From assembly GCA_025463515.1 (NCBI GenBank), contig JAODAQ010000033.1, positions 1-62,693 on the forward strand: a stretch of 62,693 nucleotides of DNA. The letters are read 5' to 3'. This DNA is from Rhodoglobus sp. (lineage in GTDB: Bacteria; Actinomycetota; Actinomycetes; Actinomycetales; Microbacteriaceae). Under the pieces are notes generated by a model, which had not been told where the DNA came from, made no database searches, and saw only the letters and a program-made list of their open reading frames with translations. Each line of letters starts with the position of its first letter. Position 1 is the first letter of the stretch. Made by a program: the position numbers and the translations under genes. This document shows positions 9,891 through 17,794 of the stretch, one piece after another.

Positions 9891-11984
9891 ATGCGGTGGA
9901 GCGGGCAAGAATTAGCGAGCGAGGGCACGAGCACGCTGCCCGGCCTGAAGCTCGGCAATCTCATGCGCTCGGTCACGACGCCCGAGTTCGCCGGCATCCG
10001 GTTCCACGAGGTGGTCGCCAAGTCGGCGCTCAACCACGTCCCCGGCGAGAGCGCGATGCCCTTCAACTGGACCATCAACCCGTATCGCGGCTGCAGCCAT
10101 GCGTGCGTCTTCTGTTTAGGGGCCGAGACGCTGGTGCTCATGGCAGACGGCACGCAGAAGCCCCTGTGGGACGTCCGTGTGGGCGACCAAGTCATCGGCA
10201 CTGAACCGCGCGGCCGGTATCGGCGCTATGTCGCCACCACAGTTCTCGCGCACTGGCGGACGCGCAAGCCAGCCCACCGGGTCACCCTTGCCGACGGCAC
10301 ACGGTTGATCGCGAGCGGCGAGCACCGGTTCCTCACCGACCGCGGGTGGAAGCACGTCACCGGTGCGGCCACCGGAGTCGGGACACGGCCGCATCTCACG
10401 ACCAACAACTCGCTCGTGGGGTTCGGAACGACCGGCCTCGACGAGCTCGACCGGGCTCCGCTGAATCATCCCGAGTATCGTCGCGGGTATCTCACCGGGA
10501 TGATCCGCGGCGACGGCCACCTCGCGATGCACGAGTACACGCGGCCCAATGGGACGCCCGGCAGGGTCCACCAGTTCAGGCTCGCGCTGGCCGACACCCA
10601 GGCCCTCGAGCGATCGAAGACGTACCTCGAACTGGAAGGCGTCCTGACCGCGCGATTCGCCTTCACTCCGGGCAATGAGCGGCACAGGCCAATGACCGCG
10701 ATCCGCATCGCGAACAAGGCAGCATTCGATCGAATCACCGAACTGGTGAGCTGGCGCGGTGAAGAGTCACTGTTCTGGCACCGCGGCTTCCTCGCCGGCA
10801 TCTTCGATGCCGAGGGCAGCCATTCCCGCGGCATCCTCCGCATTTCGAACGGAGACGACGAGATCCTCGATCAGATTCGCGAGTCGCTCGATGAGCTGGG
10901 TGTGACCCACACGACCGACGGCCCGAACGCGATCGGCGTCTCTGAGATACGCGTGGTGGGCGGTATTCAGATGCGCGAGCGCTTCTTCCAGCTGGTCGGG
11001 CCGGCCATCACTCGCAAACTCTCCATTGAGGGCATGGCGATCAAGTCCAGCGCCGACCTGCGCGTGCGCTCGGTAGAGGCGCTCGGTCACGACGAGGAAA
11101 TGTACGACATCACGACGGGCACCGGCGACTTCATCGCGAACGGCGTGGTGAGCCACAACTGTTTTGCCCGCAACACCCACACCTACCTCGACCTCGACGC
11201 CGGCAACGACTTCGACAGCGAGATCGTCGTCAAGGTCAACGTCGCCGAGGTGCTCGCCCGCGAGCTCGCCAAGCCCTCGTGGAAGCACGAGGCCGTGGCC
11301 CTGGGCACGAACACCGACCCGTACCAGCGGGCGGAGGGCCGCTACCGCCTCATGCCCGGGATCATCGCCGCGCTCGCCCACAGCGGCACGCCGTTCAGCA
11401 TCCTCACGAAGGGCAACCTGCTGCGGCGCGACCTCCCGCTGCTCGTCGAGGCGAGCGAGCACGTGCCCGTCGACCTCGCCATGACGATCGCGATCCACGA
11501 CGACGAACTGCAGGGCTCAGCTGAACCGGGCGCGCCCGCGACCAAGGGCCGGCTCGAGACGGTGAAGGCGATCCGGGATGCCGGGCTCGACTGCACGGTG
11601 TTCATGATGCCGATCCTCCCGTACCTGACAGACACGAGGGCCCACCTCGACGAGGCTCTCCGTGCCGTGAGCGAGGCGGGCGGGAGTGCGGTCATGTACT
11701 CGGCGCTGCACCTGCGCCCCGGCGCCAAGGAGTGGTTCATGGCCTGGCTGGAGCGCGAGCATCCGGAGCTCATGCCGCGCTACCTCGCCATGTACGGGCG
11801 CAGCGCCTACGCGCCCAAGGAGTACCGGCAGTGGCTCGCCGCCAAGATCAAGCCGCTCATCCGGCGGTACGGGCTCGAGCCCGGAACGATGAACCCGACC
11901 ACCCGGTCGCTGCGCTCGCCTCGGTTCGGGTCGCTGATCGCGGAAGAGCTGCCGCCGGGTGCCGCGCAGCCCACCTTGTTCTGA
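9891..11984 (+). CDS. Rv2578c-family radical SAM protein interrupted by an intein
   Basis: A 697-residue precursor. The N-extein (1-74) begins MRWSGQELASEG as in mycobacterial Rv2578c and holds two cysteines of the radical SAM cluster motif CX3CX2C (C68, C72). The intein spans residues 75-423, and the third cluster cysteine of the spliced protein is the +1 Cys of the C-extein (CFARNTHTYLD). The C-extein (274 residues) carries the rest of the radical SAM fold (VALGTNTDPYQRAEGRYRLMPGI) and ends AQPTLF. The spliced host would be 348 residues. Its substrate is unknown; relatives resemble SplB-like repair enzymes. The perfect LexA box supports a DNA-damage role. The +1 cysteine is needed both for splicing and for the cluster, so the enzyme can only work after splicing. 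Confidence 0.9.
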   Translation: MRWSGQELASEGTSTLPGLKLGNLMRSVTTPEFAGIRFHEVVAKSALNHVPGESAMPFNWTINPYRGCSHACVFCLGAETLVLMADGTQKPLWDVRVGDQVIGTEPRGRYRRYVATTVLAHWRTRKPAHRVTLADGTRLIASGEHRFLTDRGWKHVTGAATGVGTRPHLTTNNSLVGFGTTGLDELDRAPLNHPEYRRGYLTGMIRGDGHLAMHEYTRPNGTPGRVHQFRLALADTQALERSKTYLELEGVLTARFAFTPGNERHRPMTAIRIANKAAFDRITELVSWRGEESLFWHRGFLAGIFDAEGSHSRGILRISNGDDEILDQIRESLDELGVTHTTDGPNAIGVSEIRVVGGIQMRERFFQLVGPAITRKLSIEGMAIKSSADLRVRSVEALGHDEEMYDITTGTGDFIANGVVSHNCFARNTHTYLDLDAGNDFDSEIVVKVNVAEVLARELAKPSWKHEAVALGTNTDPYQRAEGRYRLMPGIIAALAHSGTPFSILTKGNLLRRDLPLLVEASEHVPVDLAMTIAIHDDELQGSAEPGAPATKGRLETVKAIRDAGLDCTVFMMPILPYLTDTRAHLDEALRAVSEAGGSAVMYSALHLRPGAKEWFMAWLEREHPELMPRYLAMYGRSAYAPKEYRQWLAAKIKPLIRRYGLEPGTMNPTTRSLRSPRFGSLIAEELPPGAAQPTLF
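10113..11159 (+). mobile_element. Intein with LAGLIDADG homing endonuclease
   Basis: 349 residues from Cys1 (TGT at 10113) to the terminal HN (SHN, AAC at 11157-11159), followed by Cys+1. Splicing block A is CLGAETLVLMADGTQKPLWD; block B is near TLADGTRLIASGEHRFLT; block F/G is EMYDITTGTGDFIANGVVSHN-like, ending in His-Asn. Two dodecapeptide motifs, GYLTGMIRGDG (about residue 199) and GFLAGIFDAEG (about 298), show an apparently intact LAGLIDADG endonuclease. Codon 2 is TTA, very rare in this GC-rich DNA. All splicing residues appear present, so it should be active. Confidence 0.93.
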
Positions 11985-11994
11985 GCCCCGATCA

Positions 11995-12016
11995 TGTACC
12001 CCGGTTGTGGGGTACA
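11995..12016. promoter_or_regulatory. Inverted repeat before the response regulator gene
   Basis: TGTACCCC, 6 nt, GGGGTACA: 8-bp perfect arms 11 bp after the radical SAM stop and 33 bp before the response-regulator ATG. It could be a terminator stem or, given its distance to the CATAGT -10-like box at 12037, an operator. Confidence 0.6.
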
Positions 12017-12048
12017 AAGGGGGGTAGACCGGGTGACATAGTTCTCTT

Positions 12049-12735
12049 ATGAGCGAAACCGTCCTGCAGGCTCCCGCGCCCGATCCGACGGCGATCGACC
12101 GGATCAGACTCGCGATCCTCGACGACCACGAGGTGCTCCTCGACAGCCTCAGCAGCTGGATCACCTCCAACGCGCCCGACTTCGACCTGGTCCTGAGTGC
12201 GAGCACCTGGCTGCAGCTCGTGCACAGCGACAACTTCCCGACCGACCTCGTCTTCATCGACTTCCAGCTCCGCGAGCCGGTCTCGATCGAGGCGCGGGTT
12301 CGCACCTGCCGCGCGGCCGGCGCGAAGGTGATCGTGCTCTCCAGCCTCGACACCCGTGAGTCCCGCGAGCGGGCCCTCGCTGCCGGCGCCGCCGCCTTCC
12401 TCTCCAAGTCGCTCCCGATGCGCGAGGTCATGGATGCCGCGCGCACCGTCATGGGCCTCGAACTCGGCCCCAGCTACCAGCGCGACTGGCGCCCGCCGCC
12501 TGTCGGCGTCACGGCCCAGGCCCGTCCCAAGCTCAGCGCGGGGGAGGTGCAGGCGTTCACCCTGTACGTCTCCGGCCTCAGCACGCCCGAGGTCGCCGAG
12601 CGCATGAACGTGCAGTACGAGACCGCCAAGACCTACCTGCGCCGCGTTCGGGAGAAGTACGCGAAAGCGAACCGCCCGGCGAGCAAGAAGGCCGAGCTGA
12701 TCCGGCGCGCGGCGGAAGACGGCTACCTCGCCTGA
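12049..12735 (+). CDS. Response regulator with LuxR-type helix-turn-helix (orphan)
   Basis: 228 residues with an N-terminal receiver domain: acidic pair in AILDDHEVLLDSL, probable phospho-acceptor Asp in LVFIDFQL, Ser and Lys in VLSS and LSKSLPM. The C-terminal LuxR-like domain reads LSAGEVQAFTLYVSGLSTPEVAERMNV then ETAKTYLRRVREKY. No sensor kinase lies next to it, so the partner is elsewhere or absent. There is no ribosome site; CATAGT lies 6 nt before the ATG. An inverted repeat upstream may be an autoregulatory site (inference). Confidence 0.85.
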   Translation: MSETVLQAPAPDPTAIDRIRLAILDDHEVLLDSLSSWITSNAPDFDLVLSASTWLQLVHSDNFPTDLVFIDFQLREPVSIEARVRTCRAAGAKVIVLSSLDTRESRERALAAGAAAFLSKSLPMREVMDAARTVMGLELGPSYQRDWRPPPVGVTAQARPKLSAGEVQAFTLYVSGLSTPEVAERMNVQYETAKTYLRRVREKYAKANRPASKKAELIRRAAEDGYLA

Positions 12736-12741
12736 TAATCT
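12736..12741 (+). promoter_or_regulatory. -10 box of leaderless tdk promoter
   Basis: TAATCT directly follows the response regulator stop codon (12733-12735) and is followed by 6 nt and the tdk ATG. Confidence 0.6.
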
Positions 12742-12747
12742 CGGCTC

Positions 12748-13413
12748 ATGAGCAAGCTGTACTTCCGCTATGGCGCGATGAACAGCGGCAAGAGCACGGC
12801 GTTGCTCCAGGCCGCGTTCAACTACGAGGAGCGCGGGCAGCAGGTGCTGCTCGCCAAGCCCGAGATCGACACCAAGGGCGAGGCGACGATCGTCTCCCGG
12901 CTGGGCATGACCCGGCCCGTCGACTTCACTGTCGGCCCCGATGAGGACATCTACGACAAGTTCCTCGCCATGCGCGCCGCGGTCTTCGAGCGCACGTCCT
13001 CTCCCGTGAGCTGCCTGCTCGTCGACGAGGCCCAGTTCTTCACCGAGAGCCAGGTCGACGACCTGCTGCGGATCGCCATCCTCGAGGGCACCCCGGTACT
13101 CGCGTACGGCATCCGTACCGACTTCCAGACCGTCGCCTTCCCCGGCAGCCGCCGCCTCCTCGAGATCGCGCACTCCCTCGAAGAGCTCAAGACCATCTGC
13201 CGCTGCGGGCGCAAGGCCGTGTTCAACGCCCGCAAGATCGGCGATCGGTACATCTTCGACGGCGACCAGGTCGCGATCGACGGGGTGGATGTCACGTACG
13301 AGTCCCTGTGCGGGTCGTGCTACCTCGAGGAGAGCGGCGGAGTGCTCAACAGCGGCTACCGGCCGCGGGTCGAGGTCAGCTACGTGAGCGCACCGGACCC
13401 GGACTTCATGTAG
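12748..13413 (+). CDS. tdk: Thymidine kinase (type II)
   Basis: Salvages thymidine to dTMP with ATP. The 221-residue protein has the P-loop YGAMNSGKSTALLQ, the Walker B-like LLVDEAQFF and a zinc-binding lasso region with cysteine pairs (CRCGRKAVF and CGSCYLEE). It probably starts leaderless from the TAATCT box. A strong bidirectional hairpin follows, so transcription stops before the opposing tRNA gene. Confidence 0.94.
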   Translation: MSKLYFRYGAMNSGKSTALLQAAFNYEERGQQVLLAKPEIDTKGEATIVSRLGMTRPVDFTVGPDEDIYDKFLAMRAAVFERTSSPVSCLLVDEAQFFTESQVDDLLRIAILEGTPVLAYGIRTDFQTVAFPGSRRLLEIAHSLEELKTICRCGRKAVFNARKIGDRYIFDGDQVAIDGVDVTYESLCGSCYLEESGGVLNSGYRPRVEVSYVSAPDPDFM

Positions 13414-13427
13414 AGCCGGTGGTCTAA

Positions 13428-13463
13428 ACAAGAAGGACCGCCAATCATGGCGGTCCTTCTTGT
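13428..13463. terminator. Bidirectional terminator between tdk and tRNA-Pro
   Basis: ACAAGAAGGACCGCCA, loop ATCA, then the perfect 16-bp complement ending CTTCTTGT. It serves tdk on the plus strand and the tRNA on the minus strand. Confidence 0.88.
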
Positions 13464-13470
13464 CACTCTG

Positions 13471-13544
<74 letters not shown>

Positions 13545-13571
13545 ATCATCCGCGCCTTGCGGGCGAACTCA

Positions 13572-14540
13572 TCAAGAATAGCCGATATCTCCGGGGGTGA
13601 GCGTCACCACCACCGCTTCGGGCGGGCAGGCGAATCTGACGGGGGCGTAGATGGACGTGCCGATGCCCGCGCTCACCTCGAGGTAGGCAGCGTGCCGGGC
13701 GTGGTGCCACACACTGAGACCCTGAGCCTGCTCGCGGGGGATGTCGCAGTTGGTCACCAGCGCGGGCAGCCCGGGCACGCGCACCTGGCCCCCGTGGGTG
13801 TGTCCGGCGAAGATCAGCTCGGCGCCGTGGTTGACGAAGGAGTCGAGCACTCGGCGGTACGGCGCGTGGGTCACACCGATGGCGACGGGGTCGGGGCCGG
13901 AACGGGAATCCTGCCAGCCGACATTCTCGCGCATCTCGTCGATCGCCCCGGGAAGGATGTCGAGGCGGTCCCAGTTGCGGTGCGCGTCGTTCGTGCCGAA
14001 GAACTCGAGGCGCGACCCGCGGATCTCGATCGCCCGCGCGGTGTTGTTGAGCGAGAGCCAGCCGAGGGTGTCCTCGAAGTACCTCTCCAGCCGCTCCGTG
14101 TCGAGCGTGGCGGGGCGCTGCGCTTTGCCCGACGGGCCGGCGAAGTAGGAGAACGGGTTCTTGAACTGCGGACCGAAGTAGTCGTTTGAGCCGTGGACGA
14201 AGACGCCGGGGATGCCCGCGAACACCTGGAGGGCGCGCTCAAGCCCCTCGATACCATCGGGGTGGCCCAGGTTGTCGCCCGTGTTGACGATCAGATCAGG
14301 CTCGAGCCGGGCGAGGGAGCGCACCCAGTCCTGCTTGCGGTCCTGCCAGGGGGCCATGTGCAGGTCGGAGAGGTGCAGCACCGTCAGGGGCCGTGCGCCG
14401 ACGTCGAGGACGGGCACCGTCTCGTGCCGGATCGTGAAGCGGTTGCGCTCGACGAGGGAGCCCCAGGCGAACGCCGCCGCACCGGCGGCCGCCACCACAC
14501 CGAGTGCGGTGGCGGCCGTCCGTGCTGGCGAGTGCGTCAA
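13572..14540 (-). CDS. Membrane-anchored metallophosphoesterase
   Basis: 322 residues with an N-terminal membrane anchor (about 8-28) and a calcineurin-type fold: SDLHM, NTGDNLG, HGSNDYFG (variant of GNHD), THAP and AGHTHGG, together forming the two-metal site. This matches the Rv3683-type protein that follows ponA2 in mycobacteria; the substrate is unknown, possibly a wall or lipid phosphate. Its start overlaps the PBP stop by 4 bp (ATGA), so the two are coupled. Confidence 0.88.
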   Translation of the reverse strand: MTHSPARTAATALGVVAAAGAAAFAWGSLVERNRFTIRHETVPVLDVGARPLTVLHLSDLHMAPWQDRKQDWVRSLARLEPDLIVNTGDNLGHPDGIEGLERALQVFAGIPGVFVHGSNDYFGPQFKNPFSYFAGPSGKAQRPATLDTERLERYFEDTLGWLSLNNTARAIEIRGSRLEFFGTNDAHRNWDRLDILPGAIDEMRENVGWQDSRSGPDPVAIGVTHAPYRRVLDSFVNHGAELIFAGHTHGGQVRVPGLPALVTNCDIPREQAQGLSVWHHARHAAYLEVSAGIGTSIYAPVRFACPPEAVVVTLTPGDIGYS

Positions 14541-17122
14541 CAGTGGATCTGACCGGTGGCGATCTTCACCGCGGTGTTCTTCAGCGTGTACGTGCCCGCG
14601 GGCGGAGTAGACGCCTGGACCTTGCCGATGCGCGGGTCAGCCGGATCCACGGGGTCGGCAGGGTGGGCCGCCGTCGGCTTGAGCTCGACGCACACCTCGG
14701 AGACGCTGGTGTAGCCGGCCGCTGTCAGGTCGCCGAGCGCCGTCGCGTACACGTTCGACTCGCCGTCGAACACCACGTCGGGGAAGGCGACCTTGTTGCC
14801 CTTGCTCGTGTACACGGTGATCGTGGCGCCCTTGGCCGAGTTCGATCCGGCGGGCGGGTCAGTTCCAGCGACCTTGCCCGCAGGCACTTCGGAGTCGATT
14901 GGCCCGCCGTCGGCGTACATGAAGCCGAGGCCCTCGAGGAGCGACTTCGCCGACTCCGGGCTGAGGCCGATCAGGCCGTCCGGGACGGCAAGGCCGCCAC
15001 CGGTGACGAGCGCGGGGTCCGGCCCCGGCCACTCATTGCCGCCGTACTTGTTGTCGAGCGCGGTGACGAGGGCGAGCGATATGTAGTGGCGGAGCAGGAT
15101 GCCGTCGACCCCGGCGTAGCCCGCATCCAGGATGTTGAAGTCGCCGATGCTGTTGCCGACCCACACTACGGAGGCGCCGGACGTCGTGCCGGAGGCAACC
15201 CAGGTCTGGTTACCGGAGTCGGTGGTGCCCGTCTTGCCGAACAGCGGAATGCCGTCCTCAGGGTTTCCGTAGACCTGGTTGCCCGAGGTCATGACGCCCT
15301 TCATGACGTCGATGGCCGTGGCGGCGATGTTGGGTGCGATCGCCTGCTTGCACTCGGGGGTCTGTGCCGGCTTGGTGACGCCGTCAGGGTCGACGAACGA
15401 GTCGACGATGATGGGCTTGCACCACTTTCCGAGTGCCGCGACTCCCGCGTACGCGGAGGCCATGCTGAGCGGCGTCACCGTGTTCGTACCGATGATCGAG
15501 GTCGGGTTGACCTCGAGCGGCGCGCCATCGGCCCGCTCGACGCCGAGGCTCGCTGCGACATCCCGGATGTCGCAGAGGTCGAGCTGCTTGGCCATCGAGA
15601 AGAAGACACCGTTGACGGAGTTCACCGTGCCGTCGCGCACCGTGTAGATGCCCGACTCACCCGCGTTGTTCTTGAAGGGGAAGGTGCCGCTGCCGGAGAC
15701 CTCGCCGCACGCCTTGTACGCGGAGAAGGGCTCTTTCTGGTTGGCGGTGGCGTTGACCCTCTCCTCGGTTCCCTTGCCCTTGATCAGCCATTCCAGGAGG
15801 GTGAAGAGCTTGTACGTCGAACCGGGCTGGATGCCGCTCGAGCCGCCGTAGTGGTAGCTCGTGTTGTAGTTGACCGCCGAGGTGCCGGGGCCACCGCCCT
15901 CCAGCGTGTCGTTGAAGACCATGTTCTCGGCCATGACGAGCACGCGGCCCGTGCCGGGCTGAACCGTGTCGACGGCGCTGCCGAGGGAGAAGGCCGTCTC
16001 AGAGTTGGGCGCGAACGTCCACACCGCATCCTGGACGGGGATCTGGATGTCCAGGTCGAGCGTGGTGTACAGCTTGTAGCCACCGCGCTTCCAGTTCGCC
16101 TCGCGCTCCTCCTCGGTGTTGCCGAGGAAGGTGAAGTCCTTCACGCTCTTGACGACGTAGTCGCAGAACCAGCGGGCGTACTTGTTGGCCGCGATGCAGC
16201 CGTTCTGGGACTCCTTGGGCTTGATGGTGGTCTCGTCGACGGGCACCGCCTGCGCCTCGTCGTGCTCGGCCTGCGTGATGTCGCCGGCGTCGAGCATCCT
16301 GTCCAGGATGAAGTCGCGGCGGTCCTTGTTGGCCGAGAAGTTCTCGGGGTCGCCCAGGTTGCGCTGGTTGGGGTACTGCACGATCGCGATGAGGCTTGCC
16401 GCCTGGTCGAGAGTGAGGTCGCTGGCATTCACGCTGTAGTAGCGCTGCGCGGCCGCCTGGATGCCGTAGGTCGCGTTGCCGAAGTTGGCGATGTTGAGGT
16501 ACGCGACGAGGATTTCCTTCTTCGTGTACTTCTTCTCGAGGCTGATGGCGAGCTTCATCTCGCTCAGCTTGCGGTCGAACGAGGTGGCCGTGGCCTTCGC
16601 GTACGCGGCGTCACGCTCCTCCTCGGTCGGCAGTTCGAGGGCCTGCTGCACGAAGATGTTCTTGACGAGCTGCATGGAGAGTGTGGATGCACCGCTCTCC
16701 ACCCCGCTCGAGACCACGTTGTCCACCGCGGCGCGGACGACGGAGGCCACATCCACCCCGCCGTGCTCGAAGAATCGGGCATCCTCACCATCGACAGTCG
16801 CGTCCAGCACGAACTTCGAGATCTGGTCGTACGGGACTTCCTGGCGGTTCTGGTCGTAGATCGTGGCGATCTGGTACTTGCCGTTGGTGTTGCCCTCGCC
16901 CGTGTAGGTGGCCCAGATCTCGTTGCGCTCCGGCTGCTGGCCGATCTCGATGAACTCGGGGAGGCTGTCGAAGACACCGATGGTGCTGGACGCCGTGATG
17001 CCCGTGACCGCGAGCGCGGGGGCGACCATGACGGTCACGAGGAGACCGGACAGAGCGCTGAAGCCGACTATTCCGGCAACCGCGGAGAGCACACCTCGAC
17101 GCGGGTTTTTTTGGGCAGACAT
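14537..17122 (-). CDS. Bifunctional penicillin-binding protein (transglycosylase/transpeptidase) with PASTA
   Basis: Builds and cross-links peptidoglycan outside the membrane. 861 residues: membrane helix (about 11-40), GT51 transglycosylase with EDARFFEHGGVD and GASTLSMQLVKN, transpeptidase with the active-site serine in QPGSTYKLF, SVN in TVNSVNGVFF and KTGTT in LFGKTGTTDSGN, then two PASTA-like segments from about 715. Class A PBP, the ponA2-type of Actinobacteria by position next to the metallophosphoesterase, DUF4177 and RidA genes. I took ATG 17122 (MSAQKNPRRG) because TACCCT lies 6 nt upstream (leaderless) and a start at 17278 would overlap the divergent DUF4177 gene. A run of seven A lies in codons 4-6. 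Confidence 0.93.
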   Translation of the reverse strand: MSAQKNPRRGVLSAVAGIVGFSALSGLLVTVMVAPALAVTGITASSTIGVFDSLPEFIEIGQQPERNEIWATYTGEGNTNGKYQIATIYDQNRQEVPYDQISKFVLDATVDGEDARFFEHGGVDVASVVRAAVDNVVSSGVESGASTLSMQLVKNIFVQQALELPTEEERDAAYAKATATSFDRKLSEMKLAISLEKKYTKKEILVAYLNIANFGNATYGIQAAAQRYYSVNASDLTLDQAASLIAIVQYPNQRNLGDPENFSANKDRRDFILDRMLDAGDITQAEHDEAQAVPVDETTIKPKESQNGCIAANKYARWFCDYVVKSVKDFTFLGNTEEEREANWKRGGYKLYTTLDLDIQIPVQDAVWTFAPNSETAFSLGSAVDTVQPGTGRVLVMAENMVFNDTLEGGGPGTSAVNYNTSYHYGGSSGIQPGSTYKLFTLLEWLIKGKGTEERVNATANQKEPFSAYKACGEVSGSGTFPFKNNAGESGIYTVRDGTVNSVNGVFFSMAKQLDLCDIRDVAASLGVERADGAPLEVNPTSIIGTNTVTPLSMASAYAGVAALGKWCKPIIVDSFVDPDGVTKPAQTPECKQAIAPNIAATAIDVMKGVMTSGNQVYGNPEDGIPLFGKTGTTDSGNQTWVASGTTSGASVVWVGNSIGDFNILDAGYAGVDGILLRHYISLALVTALDNKYGGNEWPGPDPALVTGGGLAVPDGLIGLSPESAKSLLEGLGFMYADGGPIDSEVPAGKVAGTDPPAGSNSAKGATITVYTSKGNKVAFPDVVFDGESNVYATALGDLTAAGYTSVSEVCVELKPTAAHPADPVDPADPRIGKVQASTPPAGTYTLKNTAVKIATGQIHC

Positions 17123-17128
17123 ACAATC

Positions 17129-17134
17129 AGGGTA
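17129..17134 (-). promoter_or_regulatory. -10 box of leaderless PBP promoter
   Basis: On the minus strand TACCCT, then 6 nt, then the PBP ATG. Confidence 0.6.
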
Positions 17135-17174
17135 CGGGATGAACCCGTGACCCAAGCTGAACGGACGCCGACAA

Positions 17175-17333
17175 ATGACCCAGTGGGAGTACCTCACGAC
17201 CCCGCTCATGATCCACAACACCGCCGCGATCCTGAACAACTGGGGATCGGAGGGCTGGGAGCTCGTCCAAGTCGTCACCGGCCCCGAGGGCGGCCTCGTC
17301 GCCTACCTGAAGCGCGAGAAGAAGGAATCCTGA
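17175..17333 (+). CDS. Small DUF4177 family protein
   Basis: A 52-residue protein, MTQWEYLTTPLMIHN ... YLKREKKES, with the DUF4177 pattern of aromatic start and a WGSEGWELVQV core. Such proteins have unknown function but sit beside the RidA gene in Actinobacteria (Rv3678A in M. tuberculosis, from memory). Its stop overlaps the RidA start (TGATG), so it is the first gene of an operon running to the MurE-like ligase. The start is the first ATG after the divergent PBP promoter. Confidence 0.82.
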   Translation: MTQWEYLTTPLMIHNTAAILNNWGSEGWELVQVVTGPEGGLVAYLKREKKES

Positions 17334-17794
17334 TGTCGAAACTCGATGAGCGCCTCGCCGAACTGGGCATCGCGATCCCGGCTATCGCCAAGCCCGTAGC
17401 CGCCTATGTGCCCGCCGTGATCACCGGCAACCTCGTCTACACCTCCGGCCAGCTGCCGTTCGTCGACGGAGTACTGCCCGCCACCGGCAAGGTGGGCGCC
17501 GAGGTCGAAGCGGAGGCCGCGAAGCAGCTCGCCCGCACGTGCGTGCTCAACGGCCTGGCCGCCGCCCACGGGGTGATCGGGTCTCTCGACCGCATCACCC
17601 GCGTCGTGAAGGTGGTGGGCTTCGTTGCCTCCGACCCCTCGTTCACCGGCCAGCCCGGTGTGATCAACGGCGCTTCCGAGCTGCTCGGCGAGATCTTCGG
17701 CGACGCGGGGGCGCACGCCCGCAGTGCTGTCGGCGTCGCCGTGCTCCCGCTCGATGCCCCTGTCGAGATCGAGTTCGTGTTCGAGTTCGCGTGA
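17333..17794 (+). CDS. RidA family protein (enamine/imine deaminase-like)
   Basis: 153 residues of the YjgF/YER057c/RidA family. Members hydrolyse reactive 2-aminoacrylate-type enamines made by PLP enzymes. Visible are VPAVITGNLVYTSGQLPFVDG and the C-terminal RSAVGVAVLPLDAPVEIEFVFE with the typical arginine. This is the Rv3678c-type subfamily, which carries an N-terminal extension (ERLAELGIAIP). Coupled to DUF4177 upstream by ATGA and to the MurE-like gene downstream by GTGA. Confidence 0.88.
   Translation: MSKLDERLAELGIAIPAIAKPVAAYVPAVITGNLVYTSGQLPFVDGVLPATGKVGAEVEAEAAKQLARTCVLNGLAAAHGVIGSLDRITRVVKVVGFVASDPSFTGQPGVINGASELLGEIFGDAGAHARSAVGVAVLPLDAPVEIEFVFEFA

Noticed and set aside
10116-10118. 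TTA codon in the intein as a bldA-type control point
   Set aside because: There is no evidence that leucine TTA decoding is regulatory in this family; it more likely reflects the foreign origin of the intein.
14504-17332. Very long plus-strand open frame across the PBP and metallophosphoesterase genes
   Set aside because: It is the antisense shadow of strongly conserved minus-strand genes; only its last part (RidA, from 17333) is real.
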